Shown: piece after piece, positions 9,165-17,361 of the stretch
Numbering within the stretch: the first letter of the stretch is position 1
Layout: each line of letters starts with the position of its first letter
Assembly: GCF_900290235.1 (NCBI RefSeq)
Contig: NZ_OLMK01000037.1
Coordinates: forward strand, 1 to 64,000
Source of the DNA: Streptomyces sp. MA5143a
GTDB lineage: Bacteria; Actinomycetota; Actinomycetes; Streptomycetales; Streptomycetaceae
DNA: 64,000 nucleotides
Direction: 5' to 3'
Translations under genes and position numbers: made by a program
Notes under the pieces: generated by a model
Told to the model about the DNA's origin: nothing
Seen by the model: only the letters and a program-made list of their open reading frames with translations
Database searches by the model: none

Positions 9165-10550
9165 TCAGCGCCTCTCCCGCGCCCGCTGCCACCCGTACCC
9201 CACGGCCGCCAGGACCGCCGTCATCCCGCCCGACCAGTACAGCTGCGTCCGGGTCGCCGGCTCCCGTGCCATGAGGACGAACACCGCCGCCATCCCGGCC
9301 AGCGCCACCCAGGTCAGCCAGGGGAACGCCCACATGCGGACGACGAGCCGCTCGGGGGCCTCGCGTTCGATGCGGCGGCGCAGCAGCAGCTGCGAGACGG
9401 CGATGAGGATCCACACGACGAGGATCACCGCCCCGATCATGTTCAGCAGCCACGCGAAGACGTCGTCCGGCCGCCAGTAGCTGAGCACGACGCAGAGGAA
9501 GCCGAAGACGCTGGAGGCCAGCACCGCGATCCGGGGGACCCCGCCCGAGACCCGGCCGAGGAACCTCGGGCCCTGACCGCGCTCCACCAGGGAGTACGCG
9601 ATGCGTGAGGAGCCGTAGATGTTGGCGTTCATCGCGCTCAACAGCGCCACGAACACCACCACGTTCATCAGCTGACCGGCGCCGGGGATGCCGATGTGGT
9701 CGAGGGCGGCGACGTACGGGCCCTTCTCGACGACCGCCTTCGAGTCCCACGGGACCAGCGTCACGATGACGGCCATGGAGCCGATGTAGAAGACGGCGAT
9801 GCGCCACATCGCCGTCCGCACGGCGGTCGCGACGCCCTTCACGGGGTTCTCCGACTCGGCCGCCGCGATCGTCACGGTCTCCAGACCGCCGTACGCGAAG
9901 ATCGAGGCGAGCAGGCCGACGACGAGGCCGTCCGTGCCGTGGGGCAGCAGACCGCCCTCGCCGGTGAGGTTGCTGAGGCCGGGCGAGTCGCCGCCGGGCA
10001 GGACGCCCGCGACGGCCAGGACGCCGAGCACCAGGAACAGGGTGATCGCGCCGACCTTCAGCGCGGCGAACCAGAACTCGAACTCGCCGAAGTTCTTCAC
10101 GGCCGCCAGGTTGGTGCCGAGGAACACCAGCATGAACAGCGCGACCCACGCCCACTCGGGCGTCCCGGGCACCCACCCGGTCACGATCTTCGCGGCGCCG
10201 ATGCCCTCCAGGCCCACGGCGGTGCACAGCAGCACCCAGAACGACCAGCCGGCGGTGAAGCCCGCCCACGGGCCGACCGCGCGTTCCGCGTGCGCCGAGA
10301 AGGAGCCCGACGAGGGATACGCGGCGGACATCTCGCCGAGCATCCGCATCACCAGCATCACGAGGAGCCCGGAGAGCGCGTACGCGAGGACGATCGACGG
10401 GCCGGCGGCGGCGATCCCCGCCCCGGAGCCGACGAAGAGTCCCGCGCCGATCACCCCGCCGAGGGCGATCATCGACAGATGGCGCTGCTTGAGGCCGTGG
10501 GAGAGGGAGGCGTCCTGCTCCGGTGGAGCCTTGACGGTGCTGTGGGGCAT
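9165..10550 (-). CDS. Amino acid permease, APC superfamily
   Basis: A 461-residue inner-membrane transporter with about 12 hydrophobic segments. The N-terminal region carries the family signature GLKQRHLSMIALGGVIGAGLFVGS, and the substrate-binding helix-1 motif GVIGAGLF is intact, placing it with the AAT/GABA-permease (GabP/AnsP-like) group that imports amino acids by proton symport. The exact substrate cannot be told. The frame stays open upstream to 10757, but ATG 10550 gives the usual N-terminus. The closest relative in this window is the permease at 21526-22986. It lies downstream of the organosulfur operon but behind a strong terminator, so it is probably expressed separately. Confidence 0.88.
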   Translation of the reverse strand: MPHSTVKAPPEQDASLSHGLKQRHLSMIALGGVIGAGLFVGSGAGIAAAGPSIVLAYALSGLLVMLVMRMLGEMSAAYPSSGSFSAHAERAVGPWAGFTAGWSFWVLLCTAVGLEGIGAAKIVTGWVPGTPEWAWVALFMLVFLGTNLAAVKNFGEFEFWFAALKVGAITLFLVLGVLAVAGVLPGGDSPGLSNLTGEGGLLPHGTDGLVVGLLASIFAYGGLETVTIAAAESENPVKGVATAVRTAMWRIAVFYIGSMAVIVTLVPWDSKAVVEKGPYVAALDHIGIPGAGQLMNVVVFVALLSAMNANIYGSSRIAYSLVERGQGPRFLGRVSGGVPRIAVLASSVFGFLCVVLSYWRPDDVFAWLLNMIGAVILVVWILIAVSQLLLRRRIEREAPERLVVRMWAFPWLTWVALAGMAAVFVLMAREPATRTQLYWSGGMTAVLAAVGYGWQRARERR

Positions 10551-10597
10551 GGGCGCGGCTCGTCCAATGCGTGAGAGGGCAAAAACGTCCACAGTCT

Positions 10598-10631
10598 GGA
10601 CAGCCCCTTCGCGCGCACGAAGGGGCTGTCC
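10598..10631 (-). terminator. Terminator of the organosulfur operon
   Basis: Perfect 13-bp stem (GGACAGCCCCTTC at 10598-10610 with its complement at 10619-10631), 8-base loop, 31 bp after the TauD-type gene stop codon on the minus strand and before the permease gene. Confidence 0.8.
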
Positions 10632-10662
10632 GCTATCCGGACGTGTCCGGCACGCAGGGTGA

Positions 10663-11571
10663 CTAGGCGGCCACGGGGACCGCCACCGGGGTGTAGTGCG
10701 CCGCGTCGCCCTCGACGGAGTAGCTCTCCTTCCCCTCGACCCCCACCGGCACGTCACCGGCGACGGTCACCCGGTGCAGCCGGCGCGGCAGACCGTCGTA
10801 GTTGTCGATGGCGTAGTGCTGGGTGATGCGGTTGTCGAAGATGACGAGCTGGTTCTCCGACCAGCGGTGGCGCAGCACGTTCTCCGGCCGGGTGACGTAC
10901 GACTGGAACAGGTCGAGGACCTTGCGGGACTCGCCCGTCGACAGACCGACGATGCGCTGCGCGAACCCGCCGATGAACAGCCCGCGTTCCCCGGTCAGCG
11001 GGTGGACGCGCACCACCGGGTGGACCGTGCGGTACGTGATGGACGTGAACTGGGCGCGGGCGGCCGCCTGCTGCTCGTCGAGGGCCTCCTCGGGCACCGC
11101 GTAGTCGTAGTCGTTGGTGTGCTCCGCCCACAGGGTGTCGGCGAGGGCGCGCAGCGGCTCGGGCAGGTCGCGGTAGGCGGCCGCCGCGTTGGCGATCAGC
11201 GTCTCGCCGCCGTACGGCGGGATCGTGATGCTGCGCAGGGAGGTCGCCTGCGGCGGGTTGAGGACGAAGGTGACGTCGGTGTGCCAGTGGTTGGCGGCGC
11301 GGCCCCGCTCGCTGTCGACGGGCAGCACGTTCGGGGTGCCGTCGACGGACGGCACGGTCGGGTGGGCGGTGGTGATGTCGCCGAAGTGCCGGACGAAGGC
11401 CTGCTGGCTCGCGTCGTCGAGGTTCACCACGTCGAACACCAGGGCCTTGTGGACGTTGAGGGCCTCCCGGAGTTCGGCGACGGTCCCCTCGTCGAGGGGG
11501 CGGGCGATGTCCACGCCGGCGACCTCGGCGCCGATGTTCCCGGTGATCTTGCGGATCTGGACGTCGGACAT
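10663..11571 (-). CDS. TauD/TfdA-family 2-oxoglutarate-dependent dioxygenase
   Basis: A 302-residue non-heme Fe(II) enzyme of the TauD family, which hydroxylates the carbon next to a sulfonate so that sulfite is released (taurine in the type case, alkyl sulfates or sulfonates in relatives). The iron facial triad is visible: H97-x-D99 (NHWHTDVTF) and distal H252 (NRITQHYAIDNYD), followed by the 2-oxoglutarate-binding arginine region (GLPRRLHR). Last gene of the five-gene operon, 12 bp after the flavin monooxygenase gene, and followed by a strong terminator. The context points to release of sulfur from organosulfonates; the substrate is not determined. Confidence 0.88.
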   Translation of the reverse strand: MSDVQIRKITGNIGAEVAGVDIARPLDEGTVAELREALNVHKALVFDVVNLDDASQQAFVRHFGDITTAHPTVPSVDGTPNVLPVDSERGRAANHWHTDVTFVLNPPQATSLRSITIPPYGGETLIANAAAAYRDLPEPLRALADTLWAEHTNDYDYAVPEEALDEQQAAARAQFTSITYRTVHPVVRVHPLTGERGLFIGGFAQRIVGLSTGESRKVLDLFQSYVTRPENVLRHRWSENQLVIFDNRITQHYAIDNYDGLPRRLHRVTVAGDVPVGVEGKESYSVEGDAAHYTPVAVPVAA

Positions 11572-11583
11572 GTGCGGGTCCTT

Positions 11584-12933
11584 TCAGACGAGCGCGGTCT
11601 CCCGTGCGGGGCCGGCGTACTGGTTGACGGGGCGGGGGAGGCCGTAGCGCTCCCGCAGGGTCTGGCGCGGCCCGTACGCGCCGCGCAGCAGACCGCGGGC
11701 GCGCAGGATCGGGACGACGTGGTCGACGAAGGCGTCCAGGCCGGACGGCAGGACCGCGGGCATGATGTTGAAGCCGTCGGCGGCGCCCCCCGTGAACCAG
11801 GTCTCGATCTCGTCGGCGACCTGCTCGGGCGTCCCGGCGAAGGTCAGATGGCCGCGACCGCCGCCGAGCCGCCCGATCAGCTGCCGTACGGTGAGCCGCT
11901 CGCGCCGGGCCAGTTCGACGACGAGCGTGTAGCGGCTCTTGGCGCCCTCGATGGCGCTCTCCGGCGGCAGGTCGTCCGGCAGGAGCGCGTCCAACTCCAG
12001 GGTGCCGGGCTCCAGCTGGAGCAGCGCCTCCAGGCGGCCCACCCCGTGCGTGTACACGATGTGGTCCTCCAGCACCTGCTCGTTCGCCAGCGCCTCCGCC
12101 TCGGTGGAGCCGAGCACGGGGACGATGCCGGGCAGCACCTTGATGTGGTCGGGGTCGCGGCCGGCGGCGACGGTACGCGCCTTGAGGTCGGCGTAGAAGG
12201 CCCGCGCGTCCTCGATGGTCTGCTGGGCGGTGAACACCGCCTCCGCGTACCGCGCCGCGAACGCCTTGCCGTCCTCGCTGGACCCGGCCTGCACGAGCAG
12301 CGGGTAGCCCTGCGGTGTGCGCGGCACGTTGAGGGCGCCCTCGACGCTGAAGTACGTCCCCCGGTGCCGGGGCGGATGGATCTTCGCGTCGTCGCCCCAG
12401 ACACCGGACGCCTTGTCGGCGACGATCGCGTCGTCCTCCCAGCTGTCCCACAGCTTCAGCGCCACATCGAGGAACTCGCCGGCCCGCGCGTACCGCTCGG
12501 CGTGCGCGGGCTCGGCGTCCAGACCGAAGTTGCGGGCCGCCTCGGCGCCGGCGGTGGTGACGATGTTCCAGCCCGCCCGGCCCCGGCTGATGATGTCGAG
12601 GGAGGCGAACTTGCGGGCCAGGTTGTAGGGGGAGTTGTAGGAGGTCGACGCGGTGGCGATCAGACCGATGTGCTCGGTCGCCGTCGCGAGGGCCGTCAGC
12701 AGGGTGAGCGGTTCCAGCGCCCCGGCGGGACGCTGCGCGAGGTTCCCCCACAGCTGGGGGCCGTCGGCGAGGAACAGCGAGTCGAAGGTGCCGCGCTCGG
12801 CGGTCCGCGCGAGCCCGACGTAGTGGTCCAGCTCGACATGCGCGTACGGGTCGCTCTCGGGCAGCCGCCACGACGCCTCGTGGTGGCCGGTGTTCATCAG
12901 GAACGCGTTCAGGTGAAGCTGTCTGGTGGTCAT
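11584..12933 (-). CDS. Flavin-dependent monooxygenase, NtaA/SnaA/DszA branch of the luciferase-like family
   Basis: A 449-residue LLM-class flavin oxidoreductase that would use FMNH2 from a separate reductase and oxygen. The N-terminus (MTTRQLHLNAFLMNTGHHEASWR) and the AERGTFDSLFLAD, GRAGWNIVTT and LVQAGSS motifs match the NtaA/SnaA/DszA group (nitrilotriacetate, pristinamycin, dibenzothiophene-sulfone and dimethylsulfide monooxygenases). They do not match SsuD, the usual alkanesulfonate monooxygenase of ssu operons, which is shorter. The start overlaps the end of ssuB by four bases (ATGA), so translation is probably coupled. It likely cleaves C-S bonds of an imported organosulfur compound; no flavin reductase gene is nearby. 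Confidence 0.85.
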   Translation of the reverse strand: MTTRQLHLNAFLMNTGHHEASWRLPESDPYAHVELDHYVGLARTAERGTFDSLFLADGPQLWGNLAQRPAGALEPLTLLTALATATEHIGLIATASTSYNSPYNLARKFASLDIISRGRAGWNIVTTAGAEAARNFGLDAEPAHAERYARAGEFLDVALKLWDSWEDDAIVADKASGVWGDDAKIHPPRHRGTYFSVEGALNVPRTPQGYPLLVQAGSSEDGKAFAARYAEAVFTAQQTIEDARAFYADLKARTVAAGRDPDHIKVLPGIVPVLGSTEAEALANEQVLEDHIVYTHGVGRLEALLQLEPGTLELDALLPDDLPPESAIEGAKSRYTLVVELARRERLTVRQLIGRLGGGRGHLTFAGTPEQVADEIETWFTGGAADGFNIMPAVLPSGLDAFVDHVVPILRARGLLRGAYGPRQTLRERYGLPRPVNQYAGPARETALV

Positions 12934-13793
12934 CGGTGGTCCTTCGAGGTCACTGGTGGTCCGCTGGGGTCACTGCTGGGCCGGCGTCCGCCCGGTTCGG
13001 CCTCCACGGCGCCTTCCGGGTCCTCGGTCACCCCGAGCGCGGCCAGCAGCCGCTCCCGGTACTCGCCGAGCAGCGGATCGCGGTACGACCGGGGATGCGG
13101 GCGGTCGATGGTCAGGTCGAGGCCGATCCGACCGTGCTCCAGCACCAGCACCCGGTCGGCGAGCACGATCGCCTCGTCGACGTCGTGGGTGACGAGCAGG
13201 ACGGAGGGGCGGTGGCGCTCCCACAGCTCCCGCAGCAGCGCGTGCATCCTGATCCGGGTCAGCGCGTCCAGTGCGCCGAACGGCTCGTCGGCCAGCAGCA
13301 GTTCCGGCTCCCGGACGAGGGACCGGGCGAGCGCGGCACGCTGGGCCTCACCGCCGGACAGCTCGTTGGGCCAGGCGCGCTCCCGCCCCTTCAGGCCCAC
13401 CTCGGCGAGGGCGGCCCGCCCCTTCTCCTCGCCCTCGGTGCCCAGCAGCACGTTGTCCAGCACCCGCCGCCAGGGCAGCAGCCGGGAGTCCTGGAACACC
13501 ACCGAGACCCGCTGCGGCGCGGTCAGCCCGCCGCTGCCCGCGACCTCGTGGTCGAGGCCCGCGACCGCCCGCAGCAGGGTGCTCTTGCCGGAGCCGCTGT
13601 GCCCGAGCAGGGCCACGAACTGCCCGGCGGGGATGTCGAGGTCGACGCCGTCGAGGACCGCGCGCCCCTCGAACGACCGGGTCAGTCCCCGCAACCGTAC
13701 GGCGGTCCGCTCTGCCGTGGCGGTCGCCGCCGCGCCGGCGCCCGTGGCTGTCGCCGCTTCCGCGACGGTCAGCTGCTCAGTGTGCGTCGCCAT
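12930..13793 (-). CDS. ssuB: Sulfonate/taurine-type ABC transporter ATP-binding protein
   Basis: A 287-residue ABC ATPase of the nitrate/sulfonate/taurine (NitT/TauT) group. Walker A is GHSGSGKST, the signature is LSGGEAQRAALARSLVREP, Walker B is LLLADEPFGALD, and the H-loop is LLVTHDVDEA, all intact. It powers import through SsuC. The gene starts 25 bp inside the end of ssuC and ends with a four-base overlap with the monooxygenase gene, so the operon is tightly coupled. The first 30 residues are an Ala/Thr-rich extension, and the ATG at 13793 could be longer than the native start. The substrate is inferred from context. Confidence 0.9.
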   Translation of the reverse strand: MATHTEQLTVAEAATATGAGAAATATAERTAVRLRGLTRSFEGRAVLDGVDLDIPAGQFVALLGHSGSGKSTLLRAVAGLDHEVAGSGGLTAPQRVSVVFQDSRLLPWRRVLDNVLLGTEGEEKGRAALAEVGLKGRERAWPNELSGGEAQRAALARSLVREPELLLADEPFGALDALTRIRMHALLRELWERHRPSVLLVTHDVDEAIVLADRVLVLEHGRIGLDLTIDRPHPRSYRDPLLGEYRERLLAALGVTEDPEGAVEAEPGGRRPSSDPSGPPVTSKDHR

Positions 13794-14710
13794 GACAGCA
13801 CCCTCCGTTCGATGAGCCGGACCGCGCTGTCGGAGACCAGGCCGAAGATCCCGTAGACGACCAGCCCGACGAGGATGACGTCGCTCTGGCCGTAGTTCTG
13901 GGCCTGGAACATCAGATAGCCGAGCCCGTTGGTGGCGTTGATCTGCTCCAGCACGACCAGGCCCAGCCAGGAGCCGGTCACCCCGAGCCGCAGTCCGACG
14001 AAGAAGCCGGGCAGCGCGCCGGGGATGACGATCTCGCGGATGAACCGGAACCGTGACAGGCCCTGCACCTCGGCGAGTTCGACGAAGCGGGTGTCGATGC
14101 CGGCCAGCGCGGCATGCGTGTTCAGGTAGATCGGTATGTAGACGACGATGGCGATGATCGCGATCTTGAAGGTCTCGCCGATGCCCAGCCAGAGGATGAA
14201 CAGCGGGATCAGACCGAGGGTCGGGATCGCCCGGTTCAGCTGCACCGTCCCGTCGATCAGTGCCTCACCGGCCCGGCTGAGCCCCGAGGCCAGGGCGAGC
14301 GCGATCCCGGCGGTCAGCCCGATCGCGAAACCGGCCCCGGCCCGGCGCAGCGACGTCAGGATGTCGGTCGGCAGGGTCCCGTCCGTCCACAGACGGACAC
14401 CGGTCTCCCCCACGGTCCACGGGGCCGGCACCGCCGCGGGGTCCAACTGCCCCGCGGCGGAGGCGGCGGCCCACAGGGCGAGGAAGAGCAGCGGGCCGAC
14501 GAGCCGGGAGGCGGGCAGCCGCCGCCCGGGGGAGAGTCGGCGCCGCCTGCGCACCTGGCCCGCCGCCCCGACGGTCACCGGCGCACCGGCCGCGCCGGAC
14601 GGGGACGTGCCGGGCGGCGTCTGGTCGGACCGGGCCTTCGTGGTCTCCGCCGTAGTGGCCGTACCCGCCGTACCCGCCGTACTCGCGGTACTCACCGTAC
14701 TCGTGGTCAT
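13769..14710 (-). CDS. ssuC: Sulfonate-type ABC transporter permease
   Basis: A 313-residue integral membrane permease. A Ser/Thr/Ala-rich cytoplasmic N-terminal tail of about 75 residues precedes six predicted membrane segments. The BPD-transport EAA-type loop (AEVQGLSRFRFIREIVIPGALPGFFVGLRLG) contacts the ATPase. It belongs to the SsuC/TauC/NrtB group. ATG 14710 has an excellent GGAGGTGA site; the open frame extends upstream but without support. It is separated by only five bases from the stop of ssuA and overlaps ssuB by 25 bases. The DNA coding for the N-terminal tail is repetitive (a run of GTACTCG/GTACCCG-like units around 14655-14705), so tail length may vary between strains. Confidence 0.9.
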   Translation of the reverse strand: MTTSTVSTASTAGTAGTATTAETTKARSDQTPPGTSPSGAAGAPVTVGAAGQVRRRRRLSPGRRLPASRLVGPLLFLALWAAASAAGQLDPAAVPAPWTVGETGVRLWTDGTLPTDILTSLRRAGAGFAIGLTAGIALALASGLSRAGEALIDGTVQLNRAIPTLGLIPLFILWLGIGETFKIAIIAIVVYIPIYLNTHAALAGIDTRFVELAEVQGLSRFRFIREIVIPGALPGFFVGLRLGVTGSWLGLVVLEQINATNGLGYLMFQAQNYGQSDVILVGLVVYGIFGLVSDSAVRLIERRVLSWRRTLSS

Positions 14711-14715
14711 GGCCG

Positions 14716-15780
14716 TCACCTCCGGTACTCCGCGGGCACGGCCTTCGCCGCGATGGCTTCGAAGCGGCGGTCGAAGAGCGTGCCGACATCGAACTTCTTC
14801 ACGAAGCCGCCCTCGGCGAGCAGATCCGCCGTCTCCTGCTCCCACTTGATCGCCTCGTCCCAACTGGCCTGGAACAAAGGCTTGTTGGCGAGATCACTGA
14901 TCGACTTCGCCTGGGCGGCGGTCAGGTTCTGCGTCTTGACGTAGAACTCCTCGTTCCAGATGTCCGGGTGCTCGTACTGCCAGACCGCGCCCTTCGCCCA
15001 GTACGGGATGTACGCGGCCACCGCCGCGGCCTTCGCCGAGTCGGCCAGTACGGACGTCGGCGCCCACAGCAGGTTGAGCAGGTCCACCACGTCGGTGGTG
15101 ATGGTGCGGGCACCCTTCGTGCCGTACTGCTGGAGGTAGGCGGGCGCCTGCTGGTTGCCGAGCGGCGCGATGTCCACCTGGCCGGACTGGAGGGCCGTCA
15201 GGAACTGGTTGCTGGTCAGCGGGACGAGCTCCACGTCGTCGTAGGCGATGCCCGCCTGCTTCAGCGCCCGCAGCAGGACGACACCCTGCGCCTGCCCCTG
15301 CGAGAAGGCGAGTTTCCTGCCCTTGAATTCCTTGACCGAGGTGATGTCGCTGCCGGGCTTGGTGGCGAACAGATAGTTCGGCTTGCGGGTGATGTTGATC
15401 GCGACGATCTTCGCGTCATAACCCTGGTAATGCGCCTGGATCGGCGGGATTCCCGCGTTGTTGGCGACATCCAGGGAACCGGAGCGGAAGGCGTTGATGA
15501 CATCGGGGCCCGCCCCGATGTTCGCCCAGCTGCTCACCCTGAAAGGCAGATCGCCCAACCCGGCAAGTTTCAGCTGCAATTGCTGCTGGTTCTGGAACGA
15601 GGCGATCTTCAGGCTGGTGCCCCGGGGGACCTTGGTCGCCAGCGGCGCGTCCGCGGCCGTCTCGGCGGTCGCCGCACTGCTGTCGGCGCAGCCGCTCAGC
15701 CCGACGGCGGCGGCGCCGACGCCGAGGAGGGAGGTGAGGAAGAGACGTCGGTCGAGACCGGGCGAGGCGGACGAAGGCAT
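14716..15780 (-). CDS. ssuA: Sulfonate-type ABC transporter substrate-binding lipoprotein
   Basis: A 354-residue extracellular solute-binding protein of the SsuA/TauA/NMT1 group. The N-terminus has a twin arginine in LDRRLFLTSLLG, a hydrophobic stretch and lipobox LSGC, so it is probably a membrane-anchored lipoprotein, possibly exported by Tat. The mature part shows the family pattern (INAFRSGSLDVANNAGIPP, then GRKLAFSQGQAQGVVLLRALKQAG). First gene of the operon ssuA-ssuC-ssuB-monooxygenase-dioxygenase. A 168-base leader separates it from a tiny cysteine-rich ORF (15949-15990) with an adjacent hairpin, suggesting cysteine- or sulfur-dependent control. GGGGGTCCTCCC precedes the ATG, a weak ribosome site. 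Confidence 0.9.
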   Translation of the reverse strand: MPSSASPGLDRRLFLTSLLGVGAAAVGLSGCADSSAATAETAADAPLATKVPRGTSLKIASFQNQQQLQLKLAGLGDLPFRVSSWANIGAGPDVINAFRSGSLDVANNAGIPPIQAHYQGYDAKIVAINITRKPNYLFATKPGSDITSVKEFKGRKLAFSQGQAQGVVLLRALKQAGIAYDDVELVPLTSNQFLTALQSGQVDIAPLGNQQAPAYLQQYGTKGARTITTDVVDLLNLLWAPTSVLADSAKAAAVAAYIPYWAKGAVWQYEHPDIWNEEFYVKTQNLTAAQAKSISDLANKPLFQASWDEAIKWEQETADLLAEGGFVKKFDVGTLFDRRFEAIAAKAVPAEYRR

Positions 15781-15924
15781 GGGAGGACCCCCTGGGGTTC
15801 ACAGGAAAAGCGCGAACAGGCGTGAGGCGGGAACGCGCACGGAAATCACGGCGAACGGACGCCGGAAAAGGAGAAATCACTGCGGGAGAAGGCCGGAGAA
15901 GTGGGCGTCCACGCAGGAGGGAGA

Positions 15925-15941
15925 ACGCGCCGGGGGCGCGT
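15925..15941 (-). terminator. Hairpin after the cysteine leader ORF, putative attenuator of ssuA
   Basis: On the minus strand, ACGCGCC-CCC-GGCGCGT forms a 7-bp stem with a 3-base loop, starting seven bases after the leader ORF stop codon and followed by a pyrimidine-rich run. The position right behind terminal Cys codons suggests attenuation. Its function as a terminator is inferred. Confidence 0.5.
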
Positions 15942-15948
15942 CAACGTG

Positions 15949-15990
15949 TCAGCAACAGAGGGTGCGACAGGTCGTGAGAAGCATGAACAT
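15949..15990 (-). CDS. Putative cysteine-rich leader peptide upstream of ssuA
   Basis: A 13-codon ORF reading MFMLLTTCRTLCC and stop. An internal ATG at 15984 would give 11 residues. Three of 13 codons are Cys, two of them immediately before the stop. It lies in the transcribed direction of the organosulfur operon, 168 bases before the ssuA ATG, and a GC-rich hairpin starts seven bases after its stop. GGGAAC lies six bases before the first ATG. Cysteine-rich leader ORFs acting as cysteine-responsive attenuators are known upstream of sulfur genes in mycobacteria; this one fits that logic. Too short for statistical support, so the call rests on position and composition. Confidence 0.55.
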   Translation of the reverse strand: MFMLLTTCRTLCC

Positions 15991-16043
15991 GATGTTCCCG
16001 GTCTCGCGTCGGGGCTGTCAACATTCGGAGATTCTGAATTAAT

Positions 16044-17282
16044 TCACCGGGGCGCGGCGGCCAGCGGATCGCGATAGAGCACGTCCAGGGCGACCGCGCC
16101 GCCCGCTGTGGCCAGCACGGCGTCCGGGAAGCTCGTCGGACGGACGTCCGCCGCCCGGTCGTGCGCCACGGCGCCCCGCAGTGCGGCGAGGCAGTCCTCG
16201 CGGGCGATGACCCCGATCTCGGTGACGACGACGGTCTCCGGATTCAGCACGTCGAGCAGCAGCCCCACGGCCCGCCCCACGGTCCGCGCCCGCTCCACCA
16301 GCAGTCGTACGGCCACCGGGTCGCCGCCCGTCGCCGCGTCCACCACATGCGTCGGGTTCGTCCCGGCGATGACCCCTGCCTCCCGTGCCCGTCGGCACAG
16401 CGTCCGCTCGCTCAACTCGGCCTGGAGGCAGCCGGTCCGCCCGCAGTCGCAGGGCTCCGTCCCGCCGGGCAGCGGCAGATGGGCGATCGCCCCGGACTGG
16501 GAGCGCGGTCCGTGGTGCACCTCGTCGTTGGTCGCGAAGGCCGCGTCCACCACGTTGCCGGCGAACAGATGCAGCACGCTCCGACTGCCCCGGGCCCGCC
16601 CGAAGAGCCGCTCCGCGCCGACCAACGCCCGCGCGTGCCCGTCGACATGGACCGGCAGCCCGGTGCGGGCGCCGAGCACCTCCCGCACCGGCACCTCGCG
16701 CCAGCCGAGCAGCGGATGCTCCACCACCGTCCCGGTCTCCCGGTCCACCCAGCCGCCGGCCGCGAACCCGACCCCGAGGAGCCGGCGCGCCGGCAGCGCC
16801 GCCGACAGCGCGGCGATCCCGTCGGCGGCGCGTGTCAGCACCACGGCCGGATCGGTGGTGCCGTCGTGCTTCGTCTCCCGTCGCACCAGGACCCGTCCGC
16901 GCAGATCCAGTAGCGCGACCGTGGTGTAGGGCACCGCCACATGCACCCCGGCCACCGCGAACCGCGAGTCGTCCAGGTCGAGCGGTACGTGCGGGCGCCC
17001 CGACCCCTTGGACTGCCGGGGCGGTTCGGCCTCCCGGATGAGCCCCAGCCGCGCCAGCCCGGCGCAGTGGTCGGTCACCGACGCCGGCGACAGGCCCGTC
17101 ACCCGCGCGATGGTGCTGCGCGCCACCGGCCCGTGCTCCAGCACGGACCGCAGCACGACGCTGGCACTGGTGCGCCGCCGGTCGCTGTCGGCGGCACGTG
17201 GCACGGGAGAGGAACGGGACGGAAGAGGGGAGCGACGGGGAACGGAAGGGGAAAGAGTGGGTGCTGCCGCGGTACGGGGCAT
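16044..17282 (-). CDS. ROK-family transcriptional regulator
   Basis: A 412-residue protein with an N-terminal winged helix-turn-helix (RSVLEHGPVARSTIARVTGLSPASVTDHCAGL, about residues 45-80) and a C-terminal ROK (repressor, ORF, kinase) domain with the ROK zinc motif CDCGRTGCLQ. ATG 17282 is preceded by GAGG at nine bases; in-frame starts at 17291 and 17351 are less good. ROK regulators usually sense sugars, but this one lies directly upstream of the organosulfur operon in the same orientation and has its own leader peptide (17348-17434), so a link to sulfur metabolism is possible. The first 35 residues are Pro/Ser/Arg-rich and may be poorly ordered. Confidence 0.85.
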   Translation of the reverse strand: MPRTAAAPTLSPSVPRRSPLPSRSSPVPRAADSDRRRTSASVVLRSVLEHGPVARSTIARVTGLSPASVTDHCAGLARLGLIREAEPPRQSKGSGRPHVPLDLDDSRFAVAGVHVAVPYTTVALLDLRGRVLVRRETKHDGTTDPAVVLTRAADGIAALSAALPARRLLGVGFAAGGWVDRETGTVVEHPLLGWREVPVREVLGARTGLPVHVDGHARALVGAERLFGRARGSRSVLHLFAGNVVDAAFATNDEVHHGPRSQSGAIAHLPLPGGTEPCDCGRTGCLQAELSERTLCRRAREAGVIAGTNPTHVVDAATGGDPVAVRLLVERARTVGRAVGLLLDVLNPETVVVTEIGVIAREDCLAALRGAVAHDRAADVRPTSFPDAVLATAGGAVALDVLYRDPLAAAPR

Positions 17283-17321
17283 CGCGATCATCCTCGGGTA
17301 CGGGTCCGACACTGCGCCGTC

Positions 17322-17361
17322 GTGAGGCGAGGCGCGCCGGAGCCGCCTCACCCGGGGCGGC
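17322..17361 (-). promoter_or_regulatory. Two mutually exclusive hairpins between leader peptide and ROK gene
   Basis: Hairpin 1 pairs 17356-17361 with 17342-17347 (GCCGCC/GGCGGC on the minus strand) and overlaps the last codons and the stop of the leader ORF. Hairpin 2 pairs 17344-17351 with 17322-17329 (8 bp, perfect, 14-base loop). They share 17344-17347 and so cannot form together, the arrangement expected of a leader-peptide attenuator or translational switch. Function inferred. Confidence 0.45.

Noticed and set aside
10696..13815. A 1039-codon plus-strand open frame across the organosulfur operon
   Set aside because: Antisense shadow of five well-supported minus-strand genes.
16016..16021. 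TTGACA on the minus strand as the -35 of the ssuA leader promoter
   Set aside because: No acceptable -10 hexamer occurs 16-19 bases downstream, so I did not annotate a promoter here.
16036..16045. Palindrome GAATTAATTC at the end of the ROK gene
   Set aside because: Only ten bases and overlapping the stop codon region; too short to support as an operator.
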